Below are positions 24,356 to 36,227 of a DNA stretch of 64,000 nt, piece by piece; the first letter of the stretch is position 1; the number at the start of each line of letters is the position of its first letter. A program made the position numbers and the translations under genes. This DNA comes from Ananas comosus (taxonomy: Eukaryota; Streptophyta; Magnoliopsida; Poales; Bromeliaceae). The stretch is from positions 2,427,067 to 2,491,066 of the forward strand of contig NC_033623.1 of NCBI RefSeq assembly GCF_001540865.1, in the 5' to 3' direction. A model generated the notes under the pieces. The model had not been told where the DNA came from. It did no database searches and saw only the letters and a program-made list of their open reading frames with translations.

Positions 24356-25229
24356 GATTTAGACCATAGTGGTCGGCACCTATAATGTTGGTTCAGTGAA
24401 TCCCTCTATACTGGATGAATATTTAAATTTTAATGGGCTGTTCGGGTCGTAGATTGTTCTAGGCAAATTCACAATGGGTTTAGTCCTTGGTGTGATCTGA
24501 ATGGGGGATTAGGAGCTGTCGGCTTGTGTGTATCATTATATACTTGTTCTTTGATTCAGAAACCATACTATTGTTCCTATGGGTTAAAACTCCCTTCTTT
24601 AGTTTGTTTTCACAACATAACGTTATTGGCTGTATTAAAACTTGGTTTCATTTTTGGTGACCAGCTCCCAACATTTTGTTTCATATGCAAAAGTGTCCGC
24701 AAGTACTTTCAGTCCTGCAAATGACTCTGTAATCAGCCATCTTTCAAAAGTTACGCATTATTGAGTATTTCCTGCTTTTGTTACTGTTGTGCAGAAGTGA
24801 CTATAAAAAACATCATTGAGTGGGTTTTTGTCCTGTGAGATTTTGATAGTACCATATTGGATAAGAAAAGATGTGCATGTGGGGATTAGGCCTCACATTG
24901 TCCGGTGATTTTTTTATTGTGTGTGATTGAGTCTGACGAAGTTGTCAGGCCTAAATGGAGAGTTATGATTGTGTGTAATTGAGTCTGACGAGGTGGTTAG
25001 GCCTGAATGGAGAGTTATGTGTAAGTTTACGCCCGTATTTTATTAACTTTGGATCAGTGATTTGAGTGTGACAAGTTGTTGGTACTAACAGTTTCACATT
25101 TGTGAATGGGCTAATTAGTTGGGATGATCATTGTTTCTTGGAGATTAAGGTTAGAGGTGGCAAAGAAGCTTAGAATGACAGCCTTGTCTTGTTGTCATGC
25201 CCAATAAAAAAGGTGTAATAAGTGTGGCA
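24356..25229. other. HRLI 3' UTR and spacer with a 62-bp tandem duplication
   Basis: The 3' UTR probably reaches about 24720. At about 24917-25020 the sequence GTGTGA/ATTGAGTCTGACGA, continuing to ATGGAGAGTTATG, is present twice about 62 bp apart. No gene. Confidence 0.55.
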
Positions 25230-25357
25230 TTAATGTATTGATGCTCAAGTTAAAGCGGACATATAGGCATGTAGTTTGAGGACGATGCAGATGGGCACCA
25301 TGTGGCCCATCCAACGGCCACTCATGAAAGAAAAAAAAAAAAAGTGCACTGTAATTT

Positions 25358-25399
<42 letters not shown>

Positions 25400-25650
25400 G
25401 ATGCATATGGGCACCATGTGGCCCATCCAACGGCCGTTCATGAAAGAAAAAAAAGTGCCCTGTAATTTTAGAGAGAGAGAGAGAGAGAGGCCGTCGGATA
25501 GGCCGCGTGGCGCCCATCCACACAATCCCCAAACTATTAGTTTGGGGACGGTGCCCATAAAAGTTTTGTCGGTTAAAGCCTAGAATGATAGCCTTATATT
25601 ATTGCCATGCCGAATAAAAAAAGGTGTAGCAAGTGTGGCATTAGTGTTCT
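25150..25650. repeat. Compound direct repeats with GA tracts
   Basis: A 116-bp unit starting GGACGATGCA, with GGGCACCATGTGGCCCATCC and ending in a GA tract, is repeated (25281-25396, 25397-25490). Outside it, CTTAGAATGACAGCCTT to GTGTGGCATTAATG (25170-25234) is repeated as CCTAGAATGATAGCCTT to GTGTGGCATTAGTG (25580-25646). So a tandem array is itself flanked by a 65-bp direct repeat. Confidence 0.7.
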
Positions 25651-25654
25651 GATA

Positions 25655-26195
25655 TAGTCCGGCTATTATACTCTTATGAGTACGATCGTCTTTATACTCA
25701 TAAGTCATTTTCGATGATAGAGTTTCCGAATTAATGATTCATAACGTAAAATATTATATAGAGCATTTAAAACTTTTAAAAATTAAACTTCGTAATTTAT
25801 TGACATTATTTATCTTACGATCAAAAGATTTCAAAATTGACAATTTTTAATGGTCGGTATGGAATATTTGCTAGTTTAACGATGTAAAAGAATCGAAATC
25901 AGTTAAATTTTTGAAAGAAAATTCTATTTACTATTTAGATAAAGAACAATAACTCCGATCTTAAATTGAAGAATCTGATCATCCATTTTTAGGACGTCGT
26001 TCGATTTTGACCGTTCATTTTATGCGCACTTGATGGATTTTATTATGATTTCAAAAAATTACAAAATTTATTTTTTAGAAGTTTCAAATACTCTAGATCA
26101 TATTTAATAGAGTAGATCATCGATTTGAGAGCTCCATCATCAAAAACAACTTATGAGTATAAAAGGCTCTATACTTATAAGTATAGTAGCCCCAT
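25655..26195. mobile_element. MITE family A, copy 4
   Basis: Contains the inverted family core (TTTTCGATGATAGAG to AAATTAAACTTCGTAATTT on the left; complement at about 26060-26145). Its arms are private: TATACTCTTATGAGTA and ATACTCATAAG on the left, CTTATGAGTATAAAAGGC and ATACTTATAAGTATAG on the right. The right arm runs into the family D element at 26195. Confidence 0.75.
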
Positions 26196-26412
26196 TTTAT
26201 ATATATGTTTTCGGCTGTTGAATGAAAAGATGTGCAGTTAGGATGATAATGGTTTCCGGTTAAGATAATAGTGGTCTCATAGCATTGAATGGGTGGTTGT
26301 TGAATAGTATGATCTAACAGGTGGAAATGATCAAAGAAGTAGATCTAACAGCTGAAAACTTATTAATACAAAAGGATCCATACTTGTAAGAGTATAATAG
26401 CCAAACTCTCTC
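26195..26412 (+). mobile_element. MITE family D, copy 1
   Basis: The interior CGGCTGTTGAATGAAAAGATG to AGATCTAACAGCTGAAAAC matches the minus strand of 61131-61342. The right arm ACTTGTAAGAGTATAATAGCC pairs with the GGCTATTATACTCTTATGAG tip at 25660, so families A and D look joined here. Non-coding. Confidence 0.55.
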
Positions 26413-26588
26413 TATATATATAATGTAGAAGACATCTTCCGTTTTAGATAATTAGAAAACGAAATTATCTTTTGGTATTCAAATTATGAAACAGACAATA
26501 CTTCAATTTTCAAATTTTAAGTTGTTGTAAATTTTATCCTAGGGTTTAAAAAATTCTATTGCTTTTTAGTTAAAAATAGAAAAATTAA

Positions 26589-27093
26589 GGGATAATTGCC
26601 TATATACCTCTCAAAACTTCGGAAATATCTCATTTACCCCTACATTTTTTACTTTCAAATATACCCCTCATATGTTCCTCCGTTATTTCAAAATACCCTT
26701 GCAGTTACCACCCGTTAAATTAACTTGGTTTGAACGTGAATTAAATATTTACCACAGTTAAAAAAAATTAAAATGCCACTTTTGCCCTTAACTTAAGGGC
26801 AAATAAGAAATGTTGGTGATGGTAGAAGGGTATATTTGAAAAGACCAAAAAGCAAAATACTTTTTGTGCCCCTAACTTAAGGGCAAATAAGAAAAGTCGG
26901 TGATGATAGATGGGTATACTTGAAAGGGCAAAATAGTAATTTCATAGAGATAACAGAGTTTATTAACAGATTTTAACTCTAGGGTGTATTAGAAATAGGT
27001 TGGAACGTAAAAAGGGTATTTTCAATATTAGCCTTCTAAGAGGGATAAATCAGAAAGTCGGAAACTTTTCAGGGGTATATAAGCAATTGTCTA
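26589..27093. mobile_element. MITE family B, copy 1
   Basis: Inverted ends: GGGATAATTGCCTATATACC on the left; on the right, TAGACAATTGCTTATATACC when read on the minus strand. AAAAATTAA lies on both sides (26580-26588, 27094-27102), a 9-bp target duplication typical of Mutator-like elements. The interior carries the palindrome CCCTTAACTTAAGGGCAAAT twice. Non-coding. Confidence 0.75.
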
Positions 27094-27102
27094 AAAAATT
27101 AA

Positions 27103-28116
27103 TAAGACAGGAATGATCCACACTATAGTTGTAGAATTTACATCTATGGTATAATTGTATAGGAACCATTGCTCTTTTTCAGACAGTGGTAATTAAGTTC
27201 TATAGTATACTTGGAGATGATGAAGTTTGGATTTCACGTCACGAACCGTGGGCTCCACAAGTGCTTGAAGATTGCAAGAAACGTGGGATAGTTGTTGGGC
27301 GAGAGGGGGAGAGAGAGAGAGGCGAAGCTGTGAAAAGAGAGTGTCACACATGCGCCATATCATTAATAACAAATGAATCAAATCTTTCATTTTGAAAAAA
27401 AAAGTACAATAAAATTTTTTTTTAATAATCATGATGGAACAGGTAAACCCAAAGAGAATTATTTCATTAGTTGGAGATGTCACATCACCGATATAATCGG
27501 TGCATTCTAGAATTTTTTGTGAAGAGGAGGAGGGTGACTCTTTGGTTGCTAAGAGTGTAAATTTGCACCAAGGCCGTCGATCTTTGTCATAATCCCCTCA
27601 CAATTATCTCTCCATTTCAATTTACTCTGCATTTTACATATGAACTATTGAACTTTCGAATTTGAAGTCTCGGATAGTTAAAAAACCCTCATCCAAGGGT
27701 TGGGATTCACTAATCCCTTTAAACATTTTAGCACAAAGAAAAAAAAAATGATAAGATTTGTACAGAAAAACTGACTTTTGAATTAGAGAAGTTGCAATAT
27801 TACAATCAAAGTGGATTGTAGGCCAAAATTATAAAATAGTAAAATAAAACTTTTTATGGCACGAGATAACAAAGAATAAATGCATTAAAAAGCAAGGAGC
27901 AAAATGAAATTAAAAACTAAAAAAAGAGGCCTTTGTTTATATACCCTTGAGTATTAAAATTTTTCAAATTACTCTTCTAATTCTCAAAGTCCATTAGTAA
28001 ATCCTACGATTTTGAGAATATTTGAAATATTTTTTAGAATTAATCAGAAAATTTTGAGCAATTTAGGACATCTTAAATATTTGGGAAGTTTTGAAGGGTA
28101 TATTAGAAATTAGAGA
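27103..28116. other. Non-coding spacer
   Basis: A short frame at 27186-27395 has no known domain. The remainder is AT-rich with phrases like CTCATCCAAGGGTTG that recur at 19230, so it is probably decayed repeat. No gene is supported. Confidence 0.45.
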
Positions 28117-28709
28117 TAATTGCCTATATACCCCTTAAAACTTTGAAAATATCTCATTTACCCTTATTTTTTTTCTTTCCAATATATCCCTTATATGTCC
28201 CCCGTTATTCTAAAATATTCCTATAGTTACCACCCATTAAGTTAATTTGGGTTAAACGTGAGTTAAATATCTATCCGAGTTAAAAAAAATTAAAATGGCT
28301 CTTTTGCCCTTAACTTAAGGGCAAATAAGAAATGTTGGCGATGGTTGAAGAGTATATTTAAAAATACCAAAAATCTAAATTTTTTATGCCCCTAACTTAA
28401 GGGCAAATAAGAAATGTTGGCGATGGTTGAAGAGTATATTTAAAAATACCAAAAATCTAAATTTTTTATGCCCCTAACTTAAGGGCAAATAAGAAAAGTC
28501 GGTGATGGTAGAAGGATATATTTGAAAGGGCAAAATAGTAATTTCAAAGAGATAACCACTATTGCTAACCGTTTATTAACAGAATTTAACTCTATGGGTA
28601 TATTTAAAATGACTTGGAATGTAAAAAAAGTATTTTCAATATTAGCCTTCTAAAAGGGGTAAATCAGAAAGTCGAAAAATTTTCAGAGTTATATAAGCAA
28701 TTGCCCTAC
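28117..28709. mobile_element. MITE family B, copy 2, with internal duplication
   Basis: Same inverted ends as at 26589 (GATAATTGCCTATATACCCC on the left, TATATAAGCAATTGCC on the right). It is about 90 bp longer because one internal block (AACTTAAGGGCAAATAAGAA to AAAATCTAAATTTTTTATGC) is tandemly duplicated at about 28310-28490. Flanks GAAATTAGA and TACATTAGA may be a decayed 9-bp duplication. Confidence 0.65.
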
Positions 28710-31220
28710 ATTAGATATTATTAAAAAAATTGGCCAATTTGTATAAAAAATTCACAAGTTTTAGTTTTTGCAAAATTGAGCCACATTTTTCAATTTTGAA
28801 GATTCGGTCTGAATTTTCAACAAACTGACCAAAATTTTCTTATACCTTTTTCTCTTTTTTTTTTTTCTTTTTTTTTTTTTCTCTCGTTCATTTTTTTTCT
28901 CTCCGAAAATGACGGCAGAGGCGGAGGCGGAGGCAGAAATCGCCCGCCTCGCCTCTGCCTCTCCCACCCTCGCCCTCGCCTGCGCACCGCCCCTCCTTGT
29001 CTCCAACCCCACCGAGGCCGTGCTGTGACCCTCTTTTTTTTTTCTCTTTCCAACCCTTCTCCACCGCCTTTGTGGCCCTCCGCGACGATAGCAAGGACGG
29101 TACCGCATCTTCTTCCTCCGCCTTCGCCCTCTCCCTCCACTGCAGCAGATTTTCTACTCTCCAAACAAACCCGTCGTTTCTACCGCCGCCGCCGGTGACG
29201 AAGAATAAGTGCTTTTTGGGGCCGAGAAGCACGTCGGCGAGGGAAGGGGAAAAAAATAGTTACATTTCGACAAAGGCGGCGGTTGTGATAGAGGGCAAGG
29301 GAGAGGTCGTGAAAAAAAAAATATAGAGAGAAAAAAAGAATAAAAAAATAAAATAAATATTTTTTTTCTTACAGTAAAGATAAAAAATTATAGAAGAAGG
29401 AAGAAAAAAATAAAATTGCACTTTCTCTTCTTCTTCCTCCTCTGCCTTTCCTTCCGCTTTCTCATCTTCCTCCTCCTCCTTCTTCTTTTTCCTTCTCCTC
29501 ATTCCTCTTCAACTAGTAGTCGCCGCCGCCATCGCCGTTGTACATGCCCCCGTTTTCGCCGCCATCCACAGCTGCAGCCGCCCATCTACCACCGTCGTCG
29601 CCGCTATTGCCGAGGAAGTCCTCGAGCTTCGGGTCCCCTACTCCTGCCATCGCCATCAGCTCCGCCGTCGCCTCCCTTTCCTTCTCCTCCGTCTCCTCCA
29701 TCTCAACTTCGCCACCTACTTACATACGCACGCACGCCCAGGATGCACATATAAAAATTACGAGAAAGCGGAGGGAAAAAGAAGGAGGAAGAAGAAGAAA
29801 AAGAGAAATAGTGTAAATTTCATCCAAATAGTGCAACTTTCGCTTAAAGAGTGTAACCATCATCCCAAAGAGTGTAATTTCTGTCTCAAAGAGTGCAACT
29901 TTCATTTAAAATAGTGAAAATTTTTTTGAAACAGTGTAACTTTATTTTAACAGTACAATTTCATCTTATTCCTACTTCTTCTATGATTTTTGGTCTTTCC
30001 TGTAGGAATTTTTTTTATTATTCTTTTTTTTTCTTTCTACAATTTTTTTTGGTCACGACCTCTCTCTTTCCTTTTATCGCAGCCACCGCTTTCGTCGGAA
30101 TGTAACTATTTTTCTTTTTCTCCCTCACCGGCGTGCTTCTTGGCTCCATGAAGCACTTTCTTTTCGTTGCCGGCCGGCGGTGGGGACGACGGGTTTGTTT
30201 GGCTGATAGAAAATATGTTGCAATGGATGTGGAGAGCTAGGGATGCAAACGGGGCGGATCTAGGGGCGGGAGCCCCGCCCCACCTCCTGCCCCGAATCCG
30301 TTATGGGTTAAAAAATACATCCCATAATCCATCCCGCCTCGTAACCCGCCTCCCGCCGGCACCCCAAATCCGCCCGCCAAATAGTATTTGTTTTACAAAT
30401 TATAATATTATTAACATTTTGTAAATATAAATCAACAAAATTTTTAATATTAATTGATAATATTATCAAGTTATATATAAATACCAATATCAACTATAAA
30501 AATAAAAAATATCAATCACAATTCGCAACAAAATTCAAAAATTTTAAATACATACATATGGGAAAAAAGTCTACTAGAATTACAATAATTTGTCAACAAC
30601 ATAAAAAATGTAATACACTAATACACCATCATGAAAAAAAGCAAAGTATTCAAATAATAAAAAGCACTCCCCAAAATCACAAGTTTATACAACAACAATA
30701 TTGTAAAGTGTTTTTTAAAACATAATTCACAACAATCAAATCTAGCAAAGTCATTACAACAACATTGCAAAGTCCAAATCCACCATGGCCACGATAAAGT
30801 CTAAATAGTAGATAATAACTCACGGCCATGATAAAGTCTAAATAGTAGATAATAACTCATAAATAAAAAGAAGTTTACAACAATAAAAATGGGCTGGGAA
30901 TATGCGTAGATAAAAGCACTTTCAAACTAATAAAATATATAAACTCTGTCACTTTGCCACTTTCCATGCGATAAAAAAACATCATTCCACGGCCGGAATT
31001 TCCTAATGCACATACCAAATTAACAAAAAAATATTAAAAAAATATTATACGTAACATACAAATTGAATTTAATGTAAAGAATAAAAAAATCGCATACCTT
31101 ATTCTCGACATCATAACTATCATCAAGTTTCCCAAAGTTAGAAGAACTTGTCTCGTCCGAAGAAGATGCGTAAAAAATAAGAACAAAAAATTGATTTATA
31201 GTTAGAAAAATTATGTAGCA

Positions 31221-34200
31221 TCATATATTAAAGCTAATATTGATATATGTAATTGATTTACCTTCTAATTCAACCCATAACCAATTTCTTGCACACATTA
31301 GAGCTTCTAAAGTTTCAGAAGTGAGATTGTTCCTGTTTGGATTCACAATTCTACCACCAATACTAAATGCAGATTCTAAAGCTACTGTGGATACTGGAAT
31401 GGCAAGAATATCTCTTGCAATCAATTGTAATGTAGGATACTTGAGTCCATTATTTCTCCACCATCCCAAAATATCAAAATCTTCCATCCTTGGCAATATA
31501 TCTTCCTCAAAATACATGTCTAATTCTGACTTCACTAATGAGTTAGTTTTTCTTTTAATGGCAGCAAGAGTATCAAATTTTTTAAAAAAATTTGAAGTGC
31601 TAAATGTATTGGATATAGAAGTTTCTGCCACAATTGAAGATGAGGTTTGAAATGAATCAGATTGGCTTACCTCACTTCTACTTCGACTTTGGTACTCTCG
31701 AAGTAAACTATAACATATGTCACGAATTCTTTGGACTTCATCACTTGCATTTTCATGAATTTCATTATAAGCAACTTCTAACATTGTTAATTTGTATCTA
31801 GGATCGAGTACACACGCAACTCCCATAATTCCATGAATCACTGACCAATACTTGTTAAACTTTACTAACATCTTTTCCACCATTGATCTCACTAAATTAC
31901 TTGAAAATGGAGAGTCAATCCATTCATGCAAGTTTAATACTTAGTTAGTTAATTCACGTTTAATACGTGAATTATTCGCGTATTTTTTAACATACGAATT
32001 AAACGCAGATTTTCGTATTTTTCCAAAAAATACGAAAAAAAACGGGATTTTTTCATCAAAAATGATTATTCGCGAATTATTCGCGATTCGTGAATAATTC
32101 GCCCAAAAAATCGGCGACAACGACTCGCGGTCGAGGGTCGATTCGTAGTCGATCTCGTCGCCGCTCGCGTCGTCGCCGCTCTCGTCACCGCCGTTCGCGT
32201 CGTCGCCGCTAGCGTCGTCGTCGTCCTTCGCAGCCCTCGCCGGCGCCGGGAGCAAGGGCCGCGGCGGCGGATCCCATCTCCTCACCCGAGGTCGTCCGCA
32301 GAAAAGAAGAAGATGAACAGTAAAAGCATCGGGGCTTTTGGGAGAAATAGATGCGCGCGGTCCACGAGGCTATTTCAGCCTCGTGGACCGCACGAGGGGG
32401 AGGTCCACAGTGGACCTCCCTCTCATGTATGTGTGTGTATATAAAAAATTTTATTTATAAATATATATTCATTTATTATATATATTATTTTATTTTTATA
32501 TAGAAATATTTATATAATATTTTGTTTATAAATTTGTAATTATTTATTAATATTTTTAAATATATAAATTTTATGTATTATTAATAAGGTTTATTATTAA
32601 TATATGAATATATTTAATCTATATATAAAAATTATAATAATAATATATATAGTATATTAATTATTATATATTTATTATATAGCCGAATTTTTTATTCTGA
32701 ATTTTTAATTGGTGAACGTATAATATCCGTGTAAATCACGTATCCGAATAATTACCGAATCCGTTTTTTAGCCGTATTTTTTAACGAATTTAAAAATTAA
32801 AAGGAGAATTTTATCCGAATTATACCCGTACCGAATTTTTGCCAAATCCGAATTAACTAACTATGGTTTGATAGAATGCTACAAATGTAAGGAAAATATT
32901 GATTCGCCGTTGGATACTTAGTCCCTGAGAAAAGCGATGAAACACTATAAAAGATCTCCAATTTGCCACATATTTCTTTGGCTCTACTCCAATCCTCCTC
33001 TGTTGGCAAACATTTATAGTTAGAATCACGTAGCCTTAACCGAGGGAAGACATCTTTATATATCAAAGCTGTCTCTAACATAATATAAGTAGAATTCCAT
33101 CGAGTTTTGCAATCAAGAGCTAACTTTTTACCATTTTCAAACCCCTCTTGTTTTGCTAGCTCTTCAAATCTCTCTACTCGTTTTGGTGTTGCTGTCCAAA
33201 AAGCTACACTTTCTCGGATTCTCTCAATGCCATCACCAATAACTTCCAATCCATCTTTAACAATGAGATTAAGAATGTGAGCACAACATCTCATATGAAA
33301 AAATTCTCCTTGCATTATTAGAGAACTAGGAAGTAAAGAGTCCTTCAAAATTTCAATCAACAAATCATTACTAGTACAATTGTCCATAGTAACTGTACTA
33401 ATCTTTGTCTTAATTTTTCAAGTGATTAAACAATCTTTCAAGACATTTGAAAGTATCTCGGCAGTGTGTGGGCAAGGCATATAAACAAACCTATAATTTG
33501 TACAAATAATGAAAGAAAAATATATTAGTAGATTATACTAGTTTATAAGATAAAATAGATAGAAATAGAATATGCACATGAAAAAGAGTAAATTGAGTGT
33601 GCAAAAGAAAATAGAATATATCCAAAAAATAAATATTGTAAAAAAGCAAGTAGATTATGCAAGAAAGAAAGTACTTAATTACCTTAATATCTGATTTTGA
33701 ATGAGCCAAGAATCATCTATCCAATGAGCTGTGACTGCCATAAATAATTTCTTTTGATTGCTAGAGGTCCACATATCAGTGGTTATAGCAATTCTACTTC
33801 TGTTCCTTTCTAACAACTTCATAGTTTTTTGCTTCTCAATATCATAAATCTTTAAAATGTCACTCTTTAATGTTGTTCTTGAAATCATCTTAAAAGCAGG
33901 TTGAAGACTTTGATATAATTCTCAAAAGTCATGATATTCAACAAAACAAAGAGGCAACTCTTGTAAAATGATCATATTGGCAACCTTCCTTCTACAAACT
34001 TCTTGGTCAAATATATAATTAGTTATCTTGAGTTTTCCATCCCTCACATCAATTTTCAATCTTTTTTTATTTCGCATTGCATATTGGATGTCTTTATGTT
34101 TCCTCTTCAAGCATCTGCTATAATGGTCATGTAAATGTCTTGTTTCTTTTTTCCCATCACCTACAAGATGGGCTTTATAATAATTGCAAACTGCTTTAAC

Positions 34201-34455
34201 CTCTCCATTAATTTTTTTTTTCTTAAAATGTTCCCATATTTTTTATGTTAATTTTCTTGCTCCAATTACATCTTCACCTGATCCATCAAATTGACTTTCA
34301 GATTCAGCTGGAGTTGGATTAGAATCTATTTGAATTGACACCGATGTAGAAGCCGATATTCCTCCTTTAGAACGATTTGTTGCTGCTTCACCAGTTATAG
34401 AATGTGTAGGAGGAACACTTGATTGTGCTTGTTGAGACATTCTTTTGAACAACAA
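31221..34455 (-). pseudogene. hAT transposase, BED finger type, inactivated
   Basis: Minus-strand pieces in order: a Ser/Gln-rich N-terminus (34455-34243); a BED-finger region (WEHFKKKK, AVCNYY, RHLHDHYSRC) to 33922; ITTDMWTSSNQKK in 33888-33679; a probable intron near 33672-33494; TMDNCTSND, the LDCKTRWNST stretch and more in 33387-32857; and the C-terminal dimerisation region (YPTLQLIARDILAIPVSTVA, then LESAFS) in 31931-31221. Breaks I can see: an in-frame stop just before the BED finger, one after EYHDF, one after DCLIT, and a 926-bp insertion at 31940-32865. In the BED finger the second Cys is Tyr. The Asp of TTDMW, the Asp of TMDN and the Glu of ESAFS remain. No functional transposase is expected. 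Confidence 0.9.
31940..32865. mobile_element. Non-autonomous hAT-like insertion with GC-rich cargo
   Basis: The ends CTTAGTTAGTTAATTC and, on the minus strand, CATAGTTAGTTAATTC are inverted (15 of 16). GTTTAATA (31932-31939) and GTTTGATA (32866-32873) flank it, an 8-bp duplication with one mismatch. It splits the host transposase between ICSILSNHS and LHEWIDSP. Inside, 32095-32330 is strongly GC-rich and encodes, on the minus strand, an acidic frame rich in Asp, Ser and Gly (MRRWDPPPRPLLPAP, then DDDDASGDD repeats). The cargo may be captured host DNA. Confidence 0.8.
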
Positions 34456-35018
34456 AACAAAAAAATAAAATTAAAACCCTTCACAAACCCATATGTATTT
34501 TTATATTAGTGGAATGATTACAAACAAATAAAAAAGAGTAATAGTGCTACAAATAAAAATATATAATATCCAAAATTAAAGGATAATAATGAGTAACAAA
34601 AGATGATACTTCTACTGATTTATAAAATTTTGAATAGCAGTTCCTTCAAAATTCTGCATCTCTTACTTAGAAAAGACATCTGAATATTTTTTTTTTTTCT
34701 TGAATTTTCTGCAATATCCCAGATTATTGCATCATGATGAAAAAAAAAATGTTAAGATACATGATAATTATTCTTTCAGTAGAAAACTAGAAGATCATAG
34801 CTTGAAAAGTAGCCAAGGGATTAGAGACAATTAGATGATAATTATTCTTTCAGTAGAAGTTCATAGCTTGAAAAACAGCTTGAAATGCCATTAGAGACAA
34901 TTGGATGATGCTAAAAAATGGTGAAAAAAAAATAGGGAAAAGAAAAAAATACGCGTGTTGAAGCCGTTGAGGGTATGGTACTTGTAGACGGAGGCAAAGA
35001 AGGAGATGGAGGCGAGAA

Positions 35019-35503
35019 AAAGCGCGGCGGTCGGCGGCGGTGAGGGACAGGGCGGCGGCCGGCGGAGGTGAGGAAAAAGGCGGCGGCCAACGAAGGCGAG
35101 GAAAAGGGCGGCGACCGGCGGAGGTAAGGAAATGGGCGGCGGCCAGCGGAGGCGAGGAAAAGGGAGTTTTGGGATTGTGATTTGGAGCGGTTAGAGTTTT
35201 GCAAAAGAAAGCTAAGCTGCTAAATATAGTTGGGTTTTTTTGTAAATATATTAACTTTCANAAAGCGCGGCGGTCGGCGGCGGTGAGGGACAGGGCGGCG
35301 GCCGGCGGAGGTGAGGAAAAAGGCGGCGGCCAACGAAGGCGAGGAAAAGGGCGGCGGCTGGCGAAGGGGAGAAAATGGGCGGCGGTCGGTCGTGTTGGGG
35401 GAGAAGGAGTTTTGGGATTGTGATTTGGAGCGGTTAGAGTTTTGCAAAAGAAAGCTAAGCTGCTAAATATAGTTGGGTTTTTTTGTAAATATATTAACTT
35501 TCA
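35019..35503. repeat. 242-bp duplication around a single N
   Basis: Blocks 35019-35260 and 35262-35503 are both 242 bp and start and end alike (AAAGCGCGGCGGTCGGCGG and TAAATATATTAACTTTCA). They differ in the middle, where GGCGGCGACCGGCGGAGG faces GGCGGCGGCTGGCGAAGG. The only undetermined base of the window, at 35261, is exactly at the junction. Confidence 0.9.
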
Positions 35504-36227
35504 GGGATATTTTAAAGAAATATATAAATGGTTTTCGGGGCGGATCAAAAATTTTTCCGTTTCCTGCTCCGAATCAGCCTCATATCATAAAAATTGCCTT
35601 GTTTCTTGCCCCGAATCCGTTTATTTTCTCCAGTTTACTGCCCCATTCGGGGCAGATCGAGGCGGGAGCTCCACCAACCCGAATCCATTTGTATCCCTAT
35701 GGAGAGCGAAAGTGGAGGAAGAGGACGCGATACTGTCCGCACTATCGTCGTAGAGAGCCGACGGAGCGCCGCGGAGGTAGTGGAGGAGGGTCGAAGAGAA
35801 AAAAAAAAAGGGTCGTGACGCGGCCTCGGCAGAGTCAGAGGCGAGGAGGGCGGGGGGGTGCACGGACGAGGGTGTGGGCGTGAGGGGCAGAGGCAAGGTG
35901 GGTCGTTTCCGCCTCCGCCTCCGCCTCTGTCTCCACCGCCTTCTTCGACGAGAAAAAAAAAAAGAACGCAAGAAAAAAAAAAAAAGAAAAAAGTATAAGA
36001 ATATTTTGAACAGTTTGCTAAAAATTTGAATCGAATCTGTAAAATTAAAAAAAGGCGATCCAATTTTACAAAAACTCAAAATTTGTGAATTTTTTATACA
36101 AATTGGAAAATAAAATAAATAAAAAAAAATAAAACTAAGTTTTTATTTTAATTAAAATTTAAGATTGAATTACCCAACCGCGACCCCTTCGCTCTCGGTT
36201 TCGTCGTTCGCGCGAGCGCTCTCCGCC

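Larger units (their letters stand above)
30238..35699 (-). mobile_element. 5.46-kb hAT transposon with perfect 8-bp target duplication
   Basis: The left tip TAGGGATGCAAACGGGGCGG and the right tip, reading TAGGGATACAAATGGATTCG on the minus strand, are imperfect inverted repeats of hAT type. TGGAGAGC stands directly outside both (30230-30237 and 35700-35707), which fixes the limits to the base. It encodes a broken minus-strand transposase (34455-31221), and near its right end it carries a GGCGGCGG-rich block duplicated around an undetermined base at 35261. Both ends hold CGGGGCGG/CCCCGCCC subterminal motifs. Confidence 0.92.
28735..36107. mobile_element. GC-rich foldback element (about 1.9 kb without its insert)
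   Basis: The left end CCAATTTGTATAAAAAATTC and the right end (complement at 36083-36105) are inverted. The match runs on through a T/A-rich part and a GC-rich part: left arm about 28735-29410, right arm about 29950-36107 minus the hAT insert. The middle (29410-29950) is CT-rich. The right arm is split by the hAT element at 30238-35699. A third, solitary arm lies at 2430-3243. Long terminal inverted repeats with GC-rich cargo suggest a Mutator-like foldback, but no target duplication could be fixed in the A-rich flanks. Confidence 0.6.

Noticed and set aside
28761..29816. Glu/Arg-rich and Pro/Ser-rich frames of about 110 codons
   Set aside because: They lie in the arms and CT-rich middle of a foldback transposon and are not conserved as frames among the arms.
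31240..31650. 136-codon plus-strand frame
   Set aside because: Antisense to the C-terminal part of the hAT transposase.
34911..35883. Pro/Ser/Arg- and Gly-rich frames near the right end of the hAT element
   Set aside because: They follow GGCGGCGG repeats and cross an undetermined base and a likely assembly join.
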